From: Odiellus spinosus
Lineage: Eukaryota > Arthropoda > Arachnida > Opiliones > Phalangiidae
Assembly: GCA_963920705.1 (NCBI GenBank)
Contig: OY987227.1
Location: forward strand, 19,679,434 to 19,743,433
Length of the DNA: 64,000 bases
Direction: 5' to 3'
Each line of letters opens with the position of its first letter. The first letter of the stretch is position 1. The notes under the pieces are model-generated. The model did not search any database. It saw only the letters and a program-made list of their open reading frames with translations, and was not told the origin of the DNA. The translations under genes were made by a program, and so were the position numbers. This document shows, in pieces, positions 12,870 through 24,700 of this stretch.

Positions 12870-13515
12870 AGCATCGAATATTCGACTCGGTAGTCGTTTT
12901 ACCTTATTTTACTACTGGTGACAAATATCAACTACTCGATAAAACTATAGTACTCGAAAATTTTGTGTACTGTTCAAGAGTAGTAGGCCAAATTATCAAG
13001 AAATAGGCCTAATTATCAAGATATTCTACTCGTTAGGCCAAGGAAGTTTAATCCTCCTTGGTTAGGCCTACTACTCGTGAGAATTTAGTCCTAGCTACTA
13101 TTCGCGAGTATTTAGGCCTATATAACTACTACTAGCGAGTATTTGGGCCTATGTATCTACTCGCGAGTATTTTAGGTTAATATAATTACTATTTGCAAGT
13201 ATTAAAGCATATATAATTACTTCTTGCGACTACTTGCGAGCAATAAAGCCTATTTAACCACTACTCGCGTGTATTTAGGCTTATAAAACTACTACTCGCG
13301 AGTACTGGCCCATTACTTGCGAGCATTAGAAAAGCTACTACTTGCGAGTAAGAATAAAGCTACTACTCTCGAGTATTAGGCATATAGTTACTACTGAAAA
13401 TTGAATAAGGCCCAACTACTTGATGCTCAACTTTGCATAGAACACTCGACAATGGAATTTTTTTGTTATTCGATACATGATCTAACCCTAAAAGTGTACT
13501 CGCACAGCCCTATAG
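12870..13515. repeat. Degenerate CGAGTA/TACTCG array
   Basis: Roughly 20 words of the form TACTCGCGAGTA or GCGAGTATTAGGCC, spaced about 35-40 bp and often internally palindromic. The right end, read on the minus strand, starts TAGGGCTGTGCGAGTA, close to the left end of the element in Clock intron 9. Confidence 0.6.
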
Positions 13516-14138
13516 TATCAGGATCTTACGATAACATTATCTGCCAGAAATGAATTATAAATCTTACGTATAGATCTGAAAGCCCTATAGTTATATAGAG
13601 AGGCAAATTTCCAAAAGAAAGTGAACTACTTTGTTTAGCTTTCCCCCAATTAGTAAAAGTATCAGAGATGCATTGCAATATGATAATAGCTATAAGAAAG
13701 AGAGAAAGAGATAAGAATAATAGGTGGGTTTTCCAAACAGTATTTATAGACAACCTTTGGCTAGATGCAAATTATCCTTTTGAGTTTCAGTTACAGCAGA
13801 TAATGCTATTGATGTTTCCAAAGTATTGCACAGCTGTTTTCCACCCACAGTTCCAACACATCCATTAATTAAAGGCACAGTTACATCACTTTTATGATTA
13901 GAAAGACTCAAGAAAGAAGAGAATTCTATATTATAACCAAGAGTGGGATACAATCAATACTGATATCGAAATATGGATCAAAGAAAAATTATATCACGTT
14001 TATCCCAAGTAGCCAAACAAGCTTCTTCAAAAAGTTTTTGTGAGTAGTTGTGCATGCAAACGAAAGCGCCAGTACATAACTCTAAAAAAAAATAGATATT
14101 CTAATTAAGAAATCCCATTTTGGACACTCCTCTTGAGT

Positions 14139-14197
14139 TTAGCTGGGGGCACTGGAACTGGCCAGCAGTCACTAGCTTTTATCTCCAGTGTCCCTAA
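14139..14197. repeat. Small inverted repeat downstream of the 14.2-kb stop codon
   Basis: GGGGCACTGGA and TCCAGTGTCCC can form an imperfect stem of about 11 bp just past the stop of the minus-strand gene. It may be chance or a relic of a small element. Confidence 0.3.
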
Positions 14198-14216
14198 CTA
14201 GGCTAGAAAAGAGGGA

Positions 14217-16766
14217 TCAGTTTTTAAATTTAATTGTCTTGCCGGAATTTGGTTCGAATTCTTTTATTTTTGATTGAACAAATAAAGCGAAAGTGGATGG
14301 AAGAAAATGAAAAGTTCCCATTCGACTGTTCAGCTGAATTTCACCAGAACAATAATGACTGAGAATGTATAAATTATCATATACTGAGATCCAAAAAGAG
14401 CGCCAAAAGATTCTTTCCAAGTACGAGGAACTTTCAGACCGAACTTTCTTGGGATTATAAACTGACCAAACTGAGCGAGGGGTTGGAGATTTATTTTTGG
14501 CTAACATGCGTAAAAGAAAATTAGTATCAGAACGACTGAGTTCCATAAAACTATATGACATGATTATACTAGAATATCGTTTCTCCTTAGATAATGATGA
14601 AGTTTTTTTTGTCATTGTCTGTTTGATTTCGTGTTTGGCTCTGTTGTTCAAAGAAGGCAATGTTTCAATCCTAGCTATTGCAAATAAGTGCTTTAACATT
14701 GAAGATTGTATATTTTGAACGATTGAAGCGAGAACTATCTGCAAAAGTTGTGAAATTATGTAAATATACCTGATTTGAACTGTTATTAAATTGATAACCA
14801 GACTCATTTACTTTAACGCTTATCAAAGACTGCTTGTCGTTAGCAGAATCCTGATTTAATTCAAAATAATCAGTTACCGAAGATTTGCTATTGGCTTCAG
14901 CTTCGCTGTTTGTAAATTCGCTATTTGTGAAATAGTCAGAGGTACTAGGTAGATTGCAATTTGACGTGATCACTGACGAGGCGCCGTGAATCAAAAATGG
15001 GTTTAAAACATTTGAGAGCCAATTAATTTGATCTTCGTTAGGTGAAGATTGGCAATTCCGCCATTCTGCTACTAAAATATCTAAAATTCTACCAGCTGCT
15101 CTTTCTCCCTAAGAATAATTATTCGTTATTTAATTTACAGCTTGGGGTAAGTCCTAATTAAATGTACCTGAAATGTTGCTATAGCTTCAAAAATTTGAGT
15201 GTTTGTTAGCGTAGCGTAAGTTTGAAGGTAGCAAGCAGCTTGAATTAAAACATTTTCAAGGCACTCTTGACTAGTCTGACTGTCAGCTGAATTTTTGTCA
15301 ATCATATTTTGTTTAGTTAAAATTTCGTTGAATATTTCTACATTTTTATAATAATTCTGCAAGGAAATTTTACAAAAAGAATTGAAGAACCCATATCTAT
15401 AGGAGACTTGGAGAAGTCCATAGGCAAGCTAAATTTTAATGAACACAAAATTAAACAGCTAGATAACATGCAAGTATTACAACTTTTAATACTTATTATT
15501 TCATTAAGTTCAAATTTAAAAGAAACAATGATAGCTGAAATTTTTTTTTTTTTAAAGCCACACAGGTGACACAGCTAGAAGTCTAAAGATTCAATAGACT
15601 AATTTTTTATTAAAAATTATCTAGCAAATGGACTTTTAAAATTTAATTATTTTTCAACGAAACCCAACCTCTATTACTTCTGATGGAATAGTTTGCTGAT
15701 CTTTAGAGCTCAATATGATCAGATCACAATGTAGTATCGCCCTTGTCCAACAAAATGCTCTAATTATTGTCCTATTAGAGTCTTCCTCTGAACTGTTCAA
15801 TAAATATTCTATTCTCGCATCCCACCCCATATGAAAAACTCCTAGCATCCTATTTACTTTTTGAATAATATTTGGCCAACGATTCACGTATTTATCTAAC
15901 TCTTCCAGGTACGTTTGACTCCTCCCAAAATAAACATCAACAATATTTTTGCTCGCCCCGGATAAATGCAAATTAACTTTACAGCTCTGATCTTTCGAAA
16001 GTGCTTCTATCTCCGCAATAAAGTCATTTAATGCGTTAACGTGCGTATAACATTCCTTTCTTAATCCAACATAACAACGTTCTTCTAGCAAATTTTTTAG
16101 TTTCTCTCTGTGATACGCTAATTTCTCTAACTGCTCGCGAGACAAACTAATTTGAGTATTTGAAGGGGTTCTACCAAGAGTCGGTAGAAGTTGGTGAATA
16201 TTTAACTTAGAAATGTCTTGAGCAGGATTGGCTAAGATTTTGTCAATCATTTCTATAGTTTGAAAACCTAAAAAAGTCAAATTTCTTCGTCATACGCTTA
16301 AAAAGAAAAATCACAAAAGTAAAATATTACCCCTTAGTAGTAGTTTCTCATCTTGAATATTTTCTTGAGAAGGTACTTCTTTTAGAGTATCAAAGACTGA
16401 AGCAGAATTATTAATGTATCGCAAGTTTTCAGAAGGTAAGGAATCTCTCCTCATCTTAATTAACTCCCCCTCCATCATGTCATAAACAGATTTAGCCGAG
16501 CTTGGCTTTCTATGTTTCTTTTCACTACCACTGCTCTCATTTTCGACGTAAAAACCATCGGATATTTTAGATCCGGAACTTTCATTAGATTTTTGGCGAT
16601 TTGGGAAATTAGCCTGAAGGAATTTCTCGAACCTACTCCAGTGACTGATTGCTTTGGTACTTCTAAGGGTAGTTGTCTGCGAGACTGTTTCCTCTTCGAG
16701 ATTGGGTAAATTTAATTTTCCAGTAATATATGTGATACCCAAATTATTCGTGGTTTTTATCTCCAT
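14217..16766 (-). CDS. Unrecognised intracellular protein, about 694 aa, five exons
   Basis: Exons on the minus strand: 16766-16331, 16267-15669 (or 15678), 15356-15168, 15108-14770, 14738-14217. All are bounded by AG..GT with compatible phases, 2085 nt in total. It starts MEIKTTNNLGITYITG. A Ser-rich charged stretch (about residues 50-125, including SSAKSVYDMMEGELIKMRRD) is followed by a mostly helical middle (LSREQLEKLAYHREKLKNLL; YLEELDKYVNRWPNIIQKVN), a Ser/Asn-rich linker and a basic/aromatic C-terminus ending KTIKFKN. No signal peptide or membrane segment is evident. I do not recognise a catalytic motif or family. It shares a 281-bp promoter with the phosphatase gene, and an RFX X-box about 107 bp upstream suggests, without proof, a ciliary or sensory-neuron role. 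The exon-2 donor is ambiguous between two phase-0 sites. Confidence 0.75.
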
Positions 16767-16872
16767 TTTTACTAAAACATAATTATCTTAAATCGAAAAT
16801 TTACTAACATCCGCTTCAATGCACCGCTAACGTGTCTATTTGTTTGGTAAACAAAAGCACATGTACAAGGAC

Positions 16873-16886
16873 GTTGCTATGGTAAC
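16873..16886. promoter_or_regulatory. X-box motif (RFX site)
   Basis: GTTGCTATGGTAAC fits the RYYNYY-WW-RRNRAC pattern at every position and is nearly palindromic. It lies 107 bp from the minus-strand ATG and 162 bp from the plus-strand ATG, a distance usual for X-boxes of ciliary genes. Confidence 0.65.
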
Positions 16887-16906
16887 AGACTGATCTAGGC
16901 AGATGG

Positions 16907-16912
16907 CACGTG
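16907..16912. promoter_or_regulatory. Canonical E-box CACGTG
   Basis: The hexamer lies in GATGGCACGTGGGC, about 135-141 bp from both start codons. A six-base motif can occur by chance; its position in a short shared promoter raises its interest. Confidence 0.45.
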
Positions 16913-17047
16913 GGCTATTTCGAGCGTCTGCTACAATTGACTTATTTTTATTATTTTATACTACTATACTATCAAGGTTAATATTACTCAACTTTTCATC
17001 ATCTGTCTGACAGTTAATTGCGTTGTCATTTATAGATTAATTACACC

Positions 17048-18457
17048 ATGAATTCAGCGAGATTAACTAGTTATGTATCCGAAATTCTAAGCAATTGTAA
17101 ATTTAAATGTAAAGAACCAATTTCTAATCAAATCCGTACAAAATTTAGACACGTTTCAACAATTCAAATAGATCAAAATCACAAAACTACGCGCAAAAAG
17201 CAAGCTAACAAAGTGGATTTTGATACCCTGGGTACGTGGGATAACAGAATAGATCTACCCCTTTTACTGCAGGCTAGTATAGAACGAGGGAAGCCAATCC
17301 CTTGGATTAGGTCGAGTAACGCGAGTGCAGCTAGCGTTATAGGACGTAGAATTACAAATGAAGATAGATATAAGTACGTTATTAGTTGATTGCTAGTTTG
17401 ATTGTAAAAGTAATACAAAAATTAAATACACGTAATATTATTCTAGTGTAAAAGATCTGAAACCTAATATTTTATACTGTGCTATATTTGATGGACATGG
17501 CGACGCAGCATGTGCAGAATATTGTAATAAACATATGGAGGAACATATCTTATACTGGCTCGAAAGAGAAAGGAATATGGACTTGGAGGAAGTATTAGAC
17601 GTTTCATTTAGAGAAATTAACAACGCATTTGCTAGATACGTAGCCTACCACTGCCCAAGTAATATTAATATTAGTGTTTAATATTTCTAGGGTTTAAATA
17701 ATTATGGCCCAACTTCTTTTAAAACAGGTGAAGAAGCTTGCACTTCCGGGACAACAGCAACAGTGTGTTTATTGCAAAACAGTGTTAAATTAGTTGTTGG
17801 TCATGTCGGTGACAGTAGGGCAATATTATGTAGAGATGGAGATGCCAGAAAATTAACAACAGATCATTCAACACATCTCAAAACCGAAAAAGTAAAAATT
17901 TTGATTTTCCTATATGTGCAAAAAAAGTTGATTTTCTAATTCAGTACTTTCAAATTTATGAATCGATTTAAAGGATAGAATTCTAAAATCTGGAGGATTC
18001 GTCAAGTATGACAGCCTTGAAAGAGGGCTTGTTAATGGGAGATTAGCTATGACCAGAAGCATTGGGGATTTAAACTTGAAACGTTACGGAGTCATTGCAG
18101 TACCTGATACAAGAACTATAGAGGTAATTCGTATAAAATTGATATATATATATATTTGGCTTTTATTATAATGTCAAAACTCTTAACTAGGTTGAACATG
18201 GAAGGGATGCTTTCCTAATTTTAACGACAGACGGAATAAATTTTGTTATGAATGACCAAGAAATATGTAGTGCTGTAAATAATTGTCAAAATCCCAAAGA
18301 CGCGTCTAGTTTAGTCACAGATCAAGCTATGCAATTTGCATCAGAAGATAATGCCACTGCTCTCATCGTGCCATTTGGAGCTTGGGGAAAGTATAGAAAC
18401 CAAGGAAATATTACGTACAATTTTCTCAGACATCTTTCCCAGAGTGTCCGATATTAA
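17048..18457 (+). CDS. PPM1K: Mitochondrial PP2C-type protein phosphatase PPM1K (BCKDH phosphatase), five exons
   Basis: Exons 17048-17373, 17447-17658, 17728-17891, 17974-18123 and 18191-18457 join in phase to 372 aa, the length of vertebrate PPM1K. PPM1K dephosphorylates the E1-alpha subunit of branched-chain 2-oxoacid dehydrogenase in the mitochondrial matrix, using two Mn/Mg ions. Motifs: [10 protein letters not shown] (near residue 100), FDGHGD (123-128), GHVGDSRA (204-211), [21 protein letters not shown] (295-302) and SEDNATAL (335-342). The aspartates in the last two fall at 298 and 337, the expected metal-site positions. The conserved VPFGAWGKY tail typical of this subfamily is present. 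The first 60 residues are basic and hydroxyl-rich with few acids, fitting a transit peptide. It is transcribed away from the 694-aa gene. A polyadenylation signal AATAAA lies near 18654. Confidence 0.95.
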
Positions 18458-19159
18458 ACATTAATTATATTGCTAAAGCAAGAAGCGATTCTAAAAAAGC
18501 CCACTTCTCCACTATACAACAATTCCATTAGATTACCGAAAGCAGAAGGGAGGGATTCTGCCTTTGGCAAACCATATCAGGGAAGAGACTTTCATAGGGC
18601 TTCTCCAGAGCTGCCAGTTTCTTTAAGACTGTATATTTTATTTCCAAAAATGTAATAAAAAGCCTATTCTTGTATAATTGTTGTGAATCCACGACTCTGA
18701 GCAGTACATAAATTAAATCTCTAGTTAAAGTGATTGTTATGGCACACGTCATCTGCTCAATAAGACAAGAAAACTTTAAAAGGGGTTGACAAATCACTGA
18801 TGGTCCGGCCCTTTAAATACCCGTGTGGCCAGAATACGTGACACTTGAAATCAATCATCCCTTAGGTACTTCAGCCTAGCTTTCAACAGTGCAGAAATAA
18901 ATAAGTTTTACAGTGACGGCTACTAAGTAAGAAACTAAGCCAACTTATTGTGTTCTGTGTGGGTCTTTAAACTTATTTTATACTATAAGAGGGCACAGGC
19001 AACTTGAATGAAGAGCAAGATCAATGTTAAACTCAACACCATAAGACTCGAACCTCGACAGCTTTGTTAAAGTTGTCTATTATCTGAGATGAAGCTCTTT
19101 TAAACGAATCTCAGTATGGGGAAATGGCAAACAGCCATTAGTGTTTGTAATGGCGAATA
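18458..19159. other. Downstream flank of the phosphatase gene
   Basis: Includes a likely 3' UTR (AATAAA at about 18654) followed by unremarkable intergenic sequence. Nothing recognised. Confidence 0.3.
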
Positions 19160-19537
19160 TTATAATTCACCCATTAAAAGGGATGACACTGAGCCGTGAT
19201 AAAGCCATTGCAGTATCAAATGTAAGACTGCCGCCTCTATGTATGAGCGAGTAACTAAACAAAAAGAAAGGAAAAAAAAAGTATATTTACATTTGCCCAA
19301 AGCGTTGAAATTGTAATCCACAATGAAACTTTTTTGTCCAAAGTGTTCAAAATCATGTAATCCAAATTCCACAATGAAACTTTTCCAGCCTCCAAGATTA
19401 GGGGCTCGAACTAAACTGGGTCCAAACGTCAAATATTCGGCGGCTAGGCCTAGCTGCTTCTTCACAAATTCAACACAAAGCAACAAAATAATAAATATTT
19501 CATTCATTTGCAACACTGCTTTTCGATGTTCACACAC
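19160..19537 (-). CDS. Doubtful 125-aa open frame
   Basis: Starts MCEHRKAVLQMNEIFIILLL, with a hydrophobic stretch near residues 12-22 and a segment AAEYLTFGPSLVRAPNLGG. The latter half is composition-driven (KYTFFFLSFCL) and looks untranslated. The upstream flank has a TCACGTGATC word near 19700. No family recognised. It could be a first exon or nothing. Confidence 0.15.
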   Translation of the reverse strand: MCEHRKAVLQMNEIFIILLLCVEFVKKQLGLAAEYLTFGPSLVRAPNLGGWKSFIVEFGLHDFEHFGQKSFIVDYNFNALGKCKYTFFFLSFCLVTRSYIEAAVLHLILQWLYHGSVSSLLMGEL

Positions 19538-19959
19538 TCAAAGGCCACAAAAACTCGAACGTAATTAATTTTGTCGTTTAAATGAATAAATTAAATATAA
19601 TTTAAACCTAAATTTACCGAAACCAAAACTTACGCGCCGAAAAGCCCAAAAACTTAACTCGAATAAGAACTTGGACCCAAGGTGCATTGCGCCTCTACGT
19701 CACGTGATCACATGCCCAATGCTACTTGAAGCGCTAAATTCAAAACCATTAAGAAACAAAAATAATTTTCACTAAAACCAATACTATTCATATTTTTTTA
19801 TAAATTAAGTTTGAGGTTGGGCAGAACATACAATTTCTGTATGTAGGCATAATTATCTAAATAATGTTGCAAATTATTTTATTTACACTATAAATTATTT
19901 TACATTTATATTTTACAACTATTAAAAATAATAACTTTCAAAATAAATAATAATCTCGG

Positions 19960-20660
19960 TTTTAAATTCCGTTTTTTCGGTGGTTTTATGTTGGTTTTGG
20001 GGTCCTATTTTCATTAAAGCGAGTTGAGTCCGATCAGTTCATTAGTTTTGTCAAAATAAAATATTTAAAATCCAGATTCCCCATTATAAAAACCCATAGG
20101 GCGATGATAATGTATTATTTTGAGTATCTAATTCATTCTGACCGGGTTTTATCCTCGTAATTAGTTAAGTAAATAATAATTACGCCGTTTAAGTGTCTTT
20201 TAACGAGAAAAAAACCCGGTTAAAATCAACCAAATAATTTAAAGAAAACATTAATTGGTGCCCTATGGAGAATAACATGGCGAAATCTGATTTTAAACAT
20301 TTTATTTTGACAAAACTAATGAACTGATCGGTCTCAACTCGCTTTAATGGAAATAGGACCTGAAAACCAACCGAAATCCAACAAAAAAAGTTCCGGATTC
20401 GAAACTTTATTTTTGACATTTTCGAACTCTGCGAAAATCTCAAAATTTCATTCTCCCTATTTTCGCTTTTTCGTTTTTTTGAAAATGGCCAAAAATAAAG
20501 TTTCGAATCAAACTTTTTTTGGTGGTTTTATGTTGTTTTTGGGGTCCTATTTCCATTAAAGCGAGTTGAGTCCGATCAGTTCATTAGTTTTGTCAAAATA
20601 AAATATTTAAAATCCAGATTCCCCATTATAAAAACCCATAGGGCAATGATAATGTATTAT
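19960..20660. repeat. 540-bp dyad satellite, first island (left part)
   Basis: GGTGGTTTTATGTTG recurs at about 19979 and 20521, giving a period near 542 bp. Each unit contains two imperfect palindromes. One is centred near 20175, pairing AAAGCGAGTTGAGTCCGATC with its inverse at about 20320-20345. The other is centred near 20440, pairing AATAAAGTTTCGAATC with GATTCGAAACTTTATT. The satellite resumes after the inserted transposon at 21691. Confidence 0.75.
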
Positions 20661-21690
20661 CAAAAGTCTGATAAGACTTCATACAAAAAGTTCTTAACTG
20701 GCGCAGGGGCCTGAAACGTGTTGTTTTCAGTGATTTCCCCTTTCTACGCGTAGGCAGATATCTCTGTAAAGCGGCACCTAAAATCACGTGACTTTTGCGC
20801 CACTTCACCAAACATCTAATGAAATTAGTGGCTACGCGTTGCAAAAAATAGTTCCCCCGATTTTTACATATATAAGACATCTTTTACCACTTTGAAAGTC
20901 ATGGTAACAAATAAGAAATGAAATTCAAAGCAATTTTTCCGATACAAAGTTTTTAAGTCAAGAATTAATTAGCAATATTAATTATTAAACCATTATTGGC
21001 CTGATTTAACCACATGAATCCCTGTTGGTTGTTTCTCTATGTTCGTCTGCTGCATTGTTTTGGTATTCTCACCACTATGGCTCCCAAAACTTTGTAAGTA
21101 AACCTATTTTACTTTTAAACTAATTTTAACCTATTTTACTTTTAAACTAATTTTAAATGAAAGGTATAAGTTTTTTGAACTATTGAATTGGGTTTGAATA
21201 AAACTTTGAAATATCAATTATTTACCTGATGCTAAGAAATGTTTAAGGAAACATCTTGATTTAAAAAATCGTTTAAAGACCTAACGCCCGAGTTTTAATC
21301 GTTTAAATTTAAGAAACCTCACTTCGTACTATTTAAACTATTAAATCGCAATTAATCCTTTTTAAACGTTTGTTTACATTTATGAAACCTCCATTCCCCG
21401 AAACTTGTCAATGTTTTACTATCCTGCCCTTCCCGTGCACTAAGGGCCTTCAAGGCCCCTTGTACGTTGTCCCCCCTAATAAATAAATAAAGAAACCTCC
21501 CTTCGTACTATTTTCAGGACTTCCGTATAATTCGCCTAGCTATTGGCTAGTTTTGAATTTAGCTATCGCGTTCTCATTGGGTGCTGTAGACTAGCGTCGT
21601 CTGCACTGTAAATTACATGTTTTCTATAGCCAAAGCAAGAACCGGGCGCCAGTTAAGGACTTTTTGTATGAAGTCTTATCAGACTATTGG
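20661..21690. mobile_element. 1,030-bp non-autonomous DNA transposon with TIRs and 6-bp TSD
   Basis: The left end CAAAAGTCTGATAAGACTTC and the right end, read on the minus strand, CCAATAGTCTGATAAGACTT, continue as inverted repeats for about 40 bp to GGCGCC-like inner ends (one mismatch in AAAAAGTTCTTAACTGGCGC). It interrupts the dyad satellite exactly between two copies of TATTAT (20655-20660 and 21691-21696), which other satellite copies have once (GTATTATTTTGAG). No transposase frame is inside. The superfamily is not assigned. Confidence 0.85.
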
Positions 21691-21784
21691 TATTATTTTG
21701 AGTATCTAATTTATTCTGACCGGGTTTTATCCTCGTAATTAGTTAAGTAAATAATAATTACGCCGTTTAAGTGTCTTTTAACGA
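21691..21784. repeat. 540-bp dyad satellite, remnant right of the transposon
   Basis: Continues the interrupted satellite unit (TATTATTTTGAGTATCTAAT... to GTGTCTTTTAACGAGA) and stops at the centre of its palindrome, where the 17-bp minisatellite begins. Confidence 0.75.
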
Positions 21785-24700
21785 GACGACAGATGAAACG
21801 CGACGACAAATGAAACGCGGCGACAAATGAAACGTTGCGAAAGTAAAATGCGTCCACAAATGAGAAGTAAAATATACATTAGTATATATATTAGTAAAAA
21901 ATACATTGTCAATAATTAAAAATAATAAAAATCACAATTTAATATAATAGAATAGCTACATCTTCTGTCCTACCTAATTTAAGGCGCTAACAAGATGGGG
22001 AAGCCCATAGTAATAGCTACACCCCTGACATTACCTGTCTTTCATTCCTATCTTCAGTAGCCAGAGAACCTAGCTTAAAGGAAATTATTATACTCTTTAT
22101 TAAAATATAGTAAAAAATACATTGACAATAATTAAAAATAATAAAAATCACAAATGAAACGCGGCGACAAATGAAACGCGGCGACAAATGAAACGCGACG
22201 ACAAATGAAACGCGGCGACAAATGAAACGCGACGAGAAATGAAACTCGGCGACAAATGAAACGCGACGACAAATGAAACGCGGCGACAAATGAAACGCGG
22301 CGACAGATGAAACGCAACGACAAATGAAACGCGGCGACAAATGAAACGCGACGAGAAATGAAACTCGGCGACAAATGAAACGCGACGACAAATGTAACGC
22401 GGCGACAGATGAAACGCGACGACAAATGAAACGCGACGACAAATGAAACGCGACGACAAATGAAACGCGGCGACAGATGAAACGAGGCGACAAATGAAAC
22501 GCGGCGACAAATGAAACGCGGCGACAAATGATACGCGGCGACAAATGAAACGCGGCGACAAATGAAACGCGGCGACAGATGAATCGCGACGACAAATGAA
22601 ACGCGCCGACAAATGAATTGCGGCGAAAGTAAAACGCGTCCACAAATGAGAAGTAAAATATACATTAGTATATATATTAGTAAAAAATACATTGTCAATA
22701 ATTAAAAATTATAAAAATCACAATTTAATATAATTGAATAGCTACATCTTCTGTCCTACCTAATTTAAGGCGCTAACAAGATGGGGAAGCCCATTGTAAT
22801 AGCTACACCCCTGACATTACCTGTCTTTCATTCCTATCTTCAGTAGCCAGAGAACCTAGCTTAAAGGAAATTATTATACTCTTTATTAAAATATAGTAAA
22901 AAATACATTGCCAATAATTAAAAATAATAAAAATCACAAATGAAACGCGGCGACAAATGAAACGCGACGACAAATGAAACGCGACGACAAATGAAATGCG
23001 GCGACAAATGAAACGCGACGAGAAATGAAACTCGGCGACAAATGAAACGCGACGACAAATGAAACGCGGCGACAAATGAAACGCGACGACAAATGAAACG
23101 CGACGACAAATGTAACGCGGCGACAGATGAAACGCGACGACAAATGAAACGCGACGACAAATGAAACGCGACGACAAATGAAACGCGGCGACAGATGAAA
23201 CGCGGCGACAAATGAAACGCGGCGACAAATGATACGCGGCGACAAATGAAACGCGGCGACAAATGAAACGCGGCGACAGATGAAACGCAACGACAAATGA
23301 AACGCGGCGACAAATGAATCGCGGCGAAAGTAAAACGCGTCCACAAATGAGAAGTAAAATATACATTAGTATATATATTAGTAAAAAATACATTGTCAAT
23401 AATTAAAAATAATAAAAATCACAATTTAATATAATAGAATAGCTACATCTTCTGTCCTACCTAATTTAAGGCGCTAACAAGATGGGGAAGCCCATAGTAA
23501 TAGCTACACCCCTGACATTACCTGTCTTTCATTCCTATCTTCAGTGGCCAGAGAACCTAGCTTAAAGGAAATTATTATACTCTTTATTAAAATATAGTAA
23601 AAAATACATTGCCAATAATTAAAAATAATAAAAATCACAAATGAAACGCGGCGACAAATGAAACGCGACGAGAAATGAAACTCGGCGACAAATGTAACGC
23701 GGCGACAGATGAAACGCGACGACAAATGAAACGCGACGACAAATGAAACGCGACGACAAATGAAACGCGGCGACAAATGAAACGCGGCGACAAATGAAAC
23801 GCGACGACAAATGAAACGCGGCGACAAATGAAACGCGGCGACAAATGAAACGCGGCGACAGATGAAACGCGGCGACAAATGAAACGCGGCGACAAATGAT
23901 ACGCGGCGACAAATGAAACGCGGCGACAAATGAAACGCGGCGACAGATGAAACGCAACGACAAATGAAACGCGGCGACAAATGAATCGCGGCGAAAGTAA
24001 AACGCGTCCACAAATGAGAAGTAAAATATACATTAGTATATATATTAGTAAAAAATACATTGTCAATAATTAAAAATAATAAAAATCACAATTTAATATA
24101 ATAGAATAGCTACATCTTCTGTCCTACCTAATTTAAGGCGCTAACAAGATGGGGAAGCCCATAGTAATAGCTACACCCCTGACATTACCTGTCTTTCATT
24201 CCTATCTTCAGTAGCCAGAGATCCTAGCTTAAAGGAAATTATTATATTCTTTATTAAAATATAGTAAAAAATACATTGCCAATAATTAAAAATAATAAAA
24301 ATCACAAATGAAACGCGGCGACAAATGAAACGCGGCGACAAATGAAACGCGGCGACAAATGAAACGCGACGACAAATGAAACGCGGCGACAAATGAAACG
24401 CGACGACAAATGAAACGCGGCGACAAATGAAACGCGACGAGAAATGAAACTCGGCGACAAATGAAACGCGACGACAAATGAAACGCGGCGACAAATGAAA
24501 CGCGGCGACAGATGAAACGCAACGACAAATGAAACGCGGCGACAAATGAAACGCGACGAGAAATGAAACTCGGCGACAAATGAAACGCGACGACAAATGT
24601 AACGCGGCGACAGATGAAACGCGACGACAAATGAAACGCGACGACAAATGAAACGCGACGACAAATGAAACGCGGCGACAGATGAAACGCGGCGACAAAT

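Larger units (their letters stand above)
16767..17047. promoter_or_regulatory. Bidirectional promoter with RFX X-box and CACGTG E-box
   Basis: Only 281 bp separate the two divergent start codons. It contains GTTGCTATGGTAAC at 16873-16886, a full two-half-site X-box with a 2-bp spacer, and GGCACGTGGG with the CACGTG core at 16907-16912. X-boxes of this form are bound by RFX factors. CACGTG is the E-box used by CLOCK/CYCLE and other bHLH factors. No TATA box is obvious. Confidence 0.65.

Noticed and set aside
13526-13953. Overlapping 66-75 aa frames on both strands
   Set aside because: Short, AT-driven, no splice context and no recognisable motif.
14251-14261. GGTTCGAATTC as a tRNA B-box
   Set aside because: It lies inside the last coding exon of the minus-strand gene and no cloverleaf can be drawn around it.
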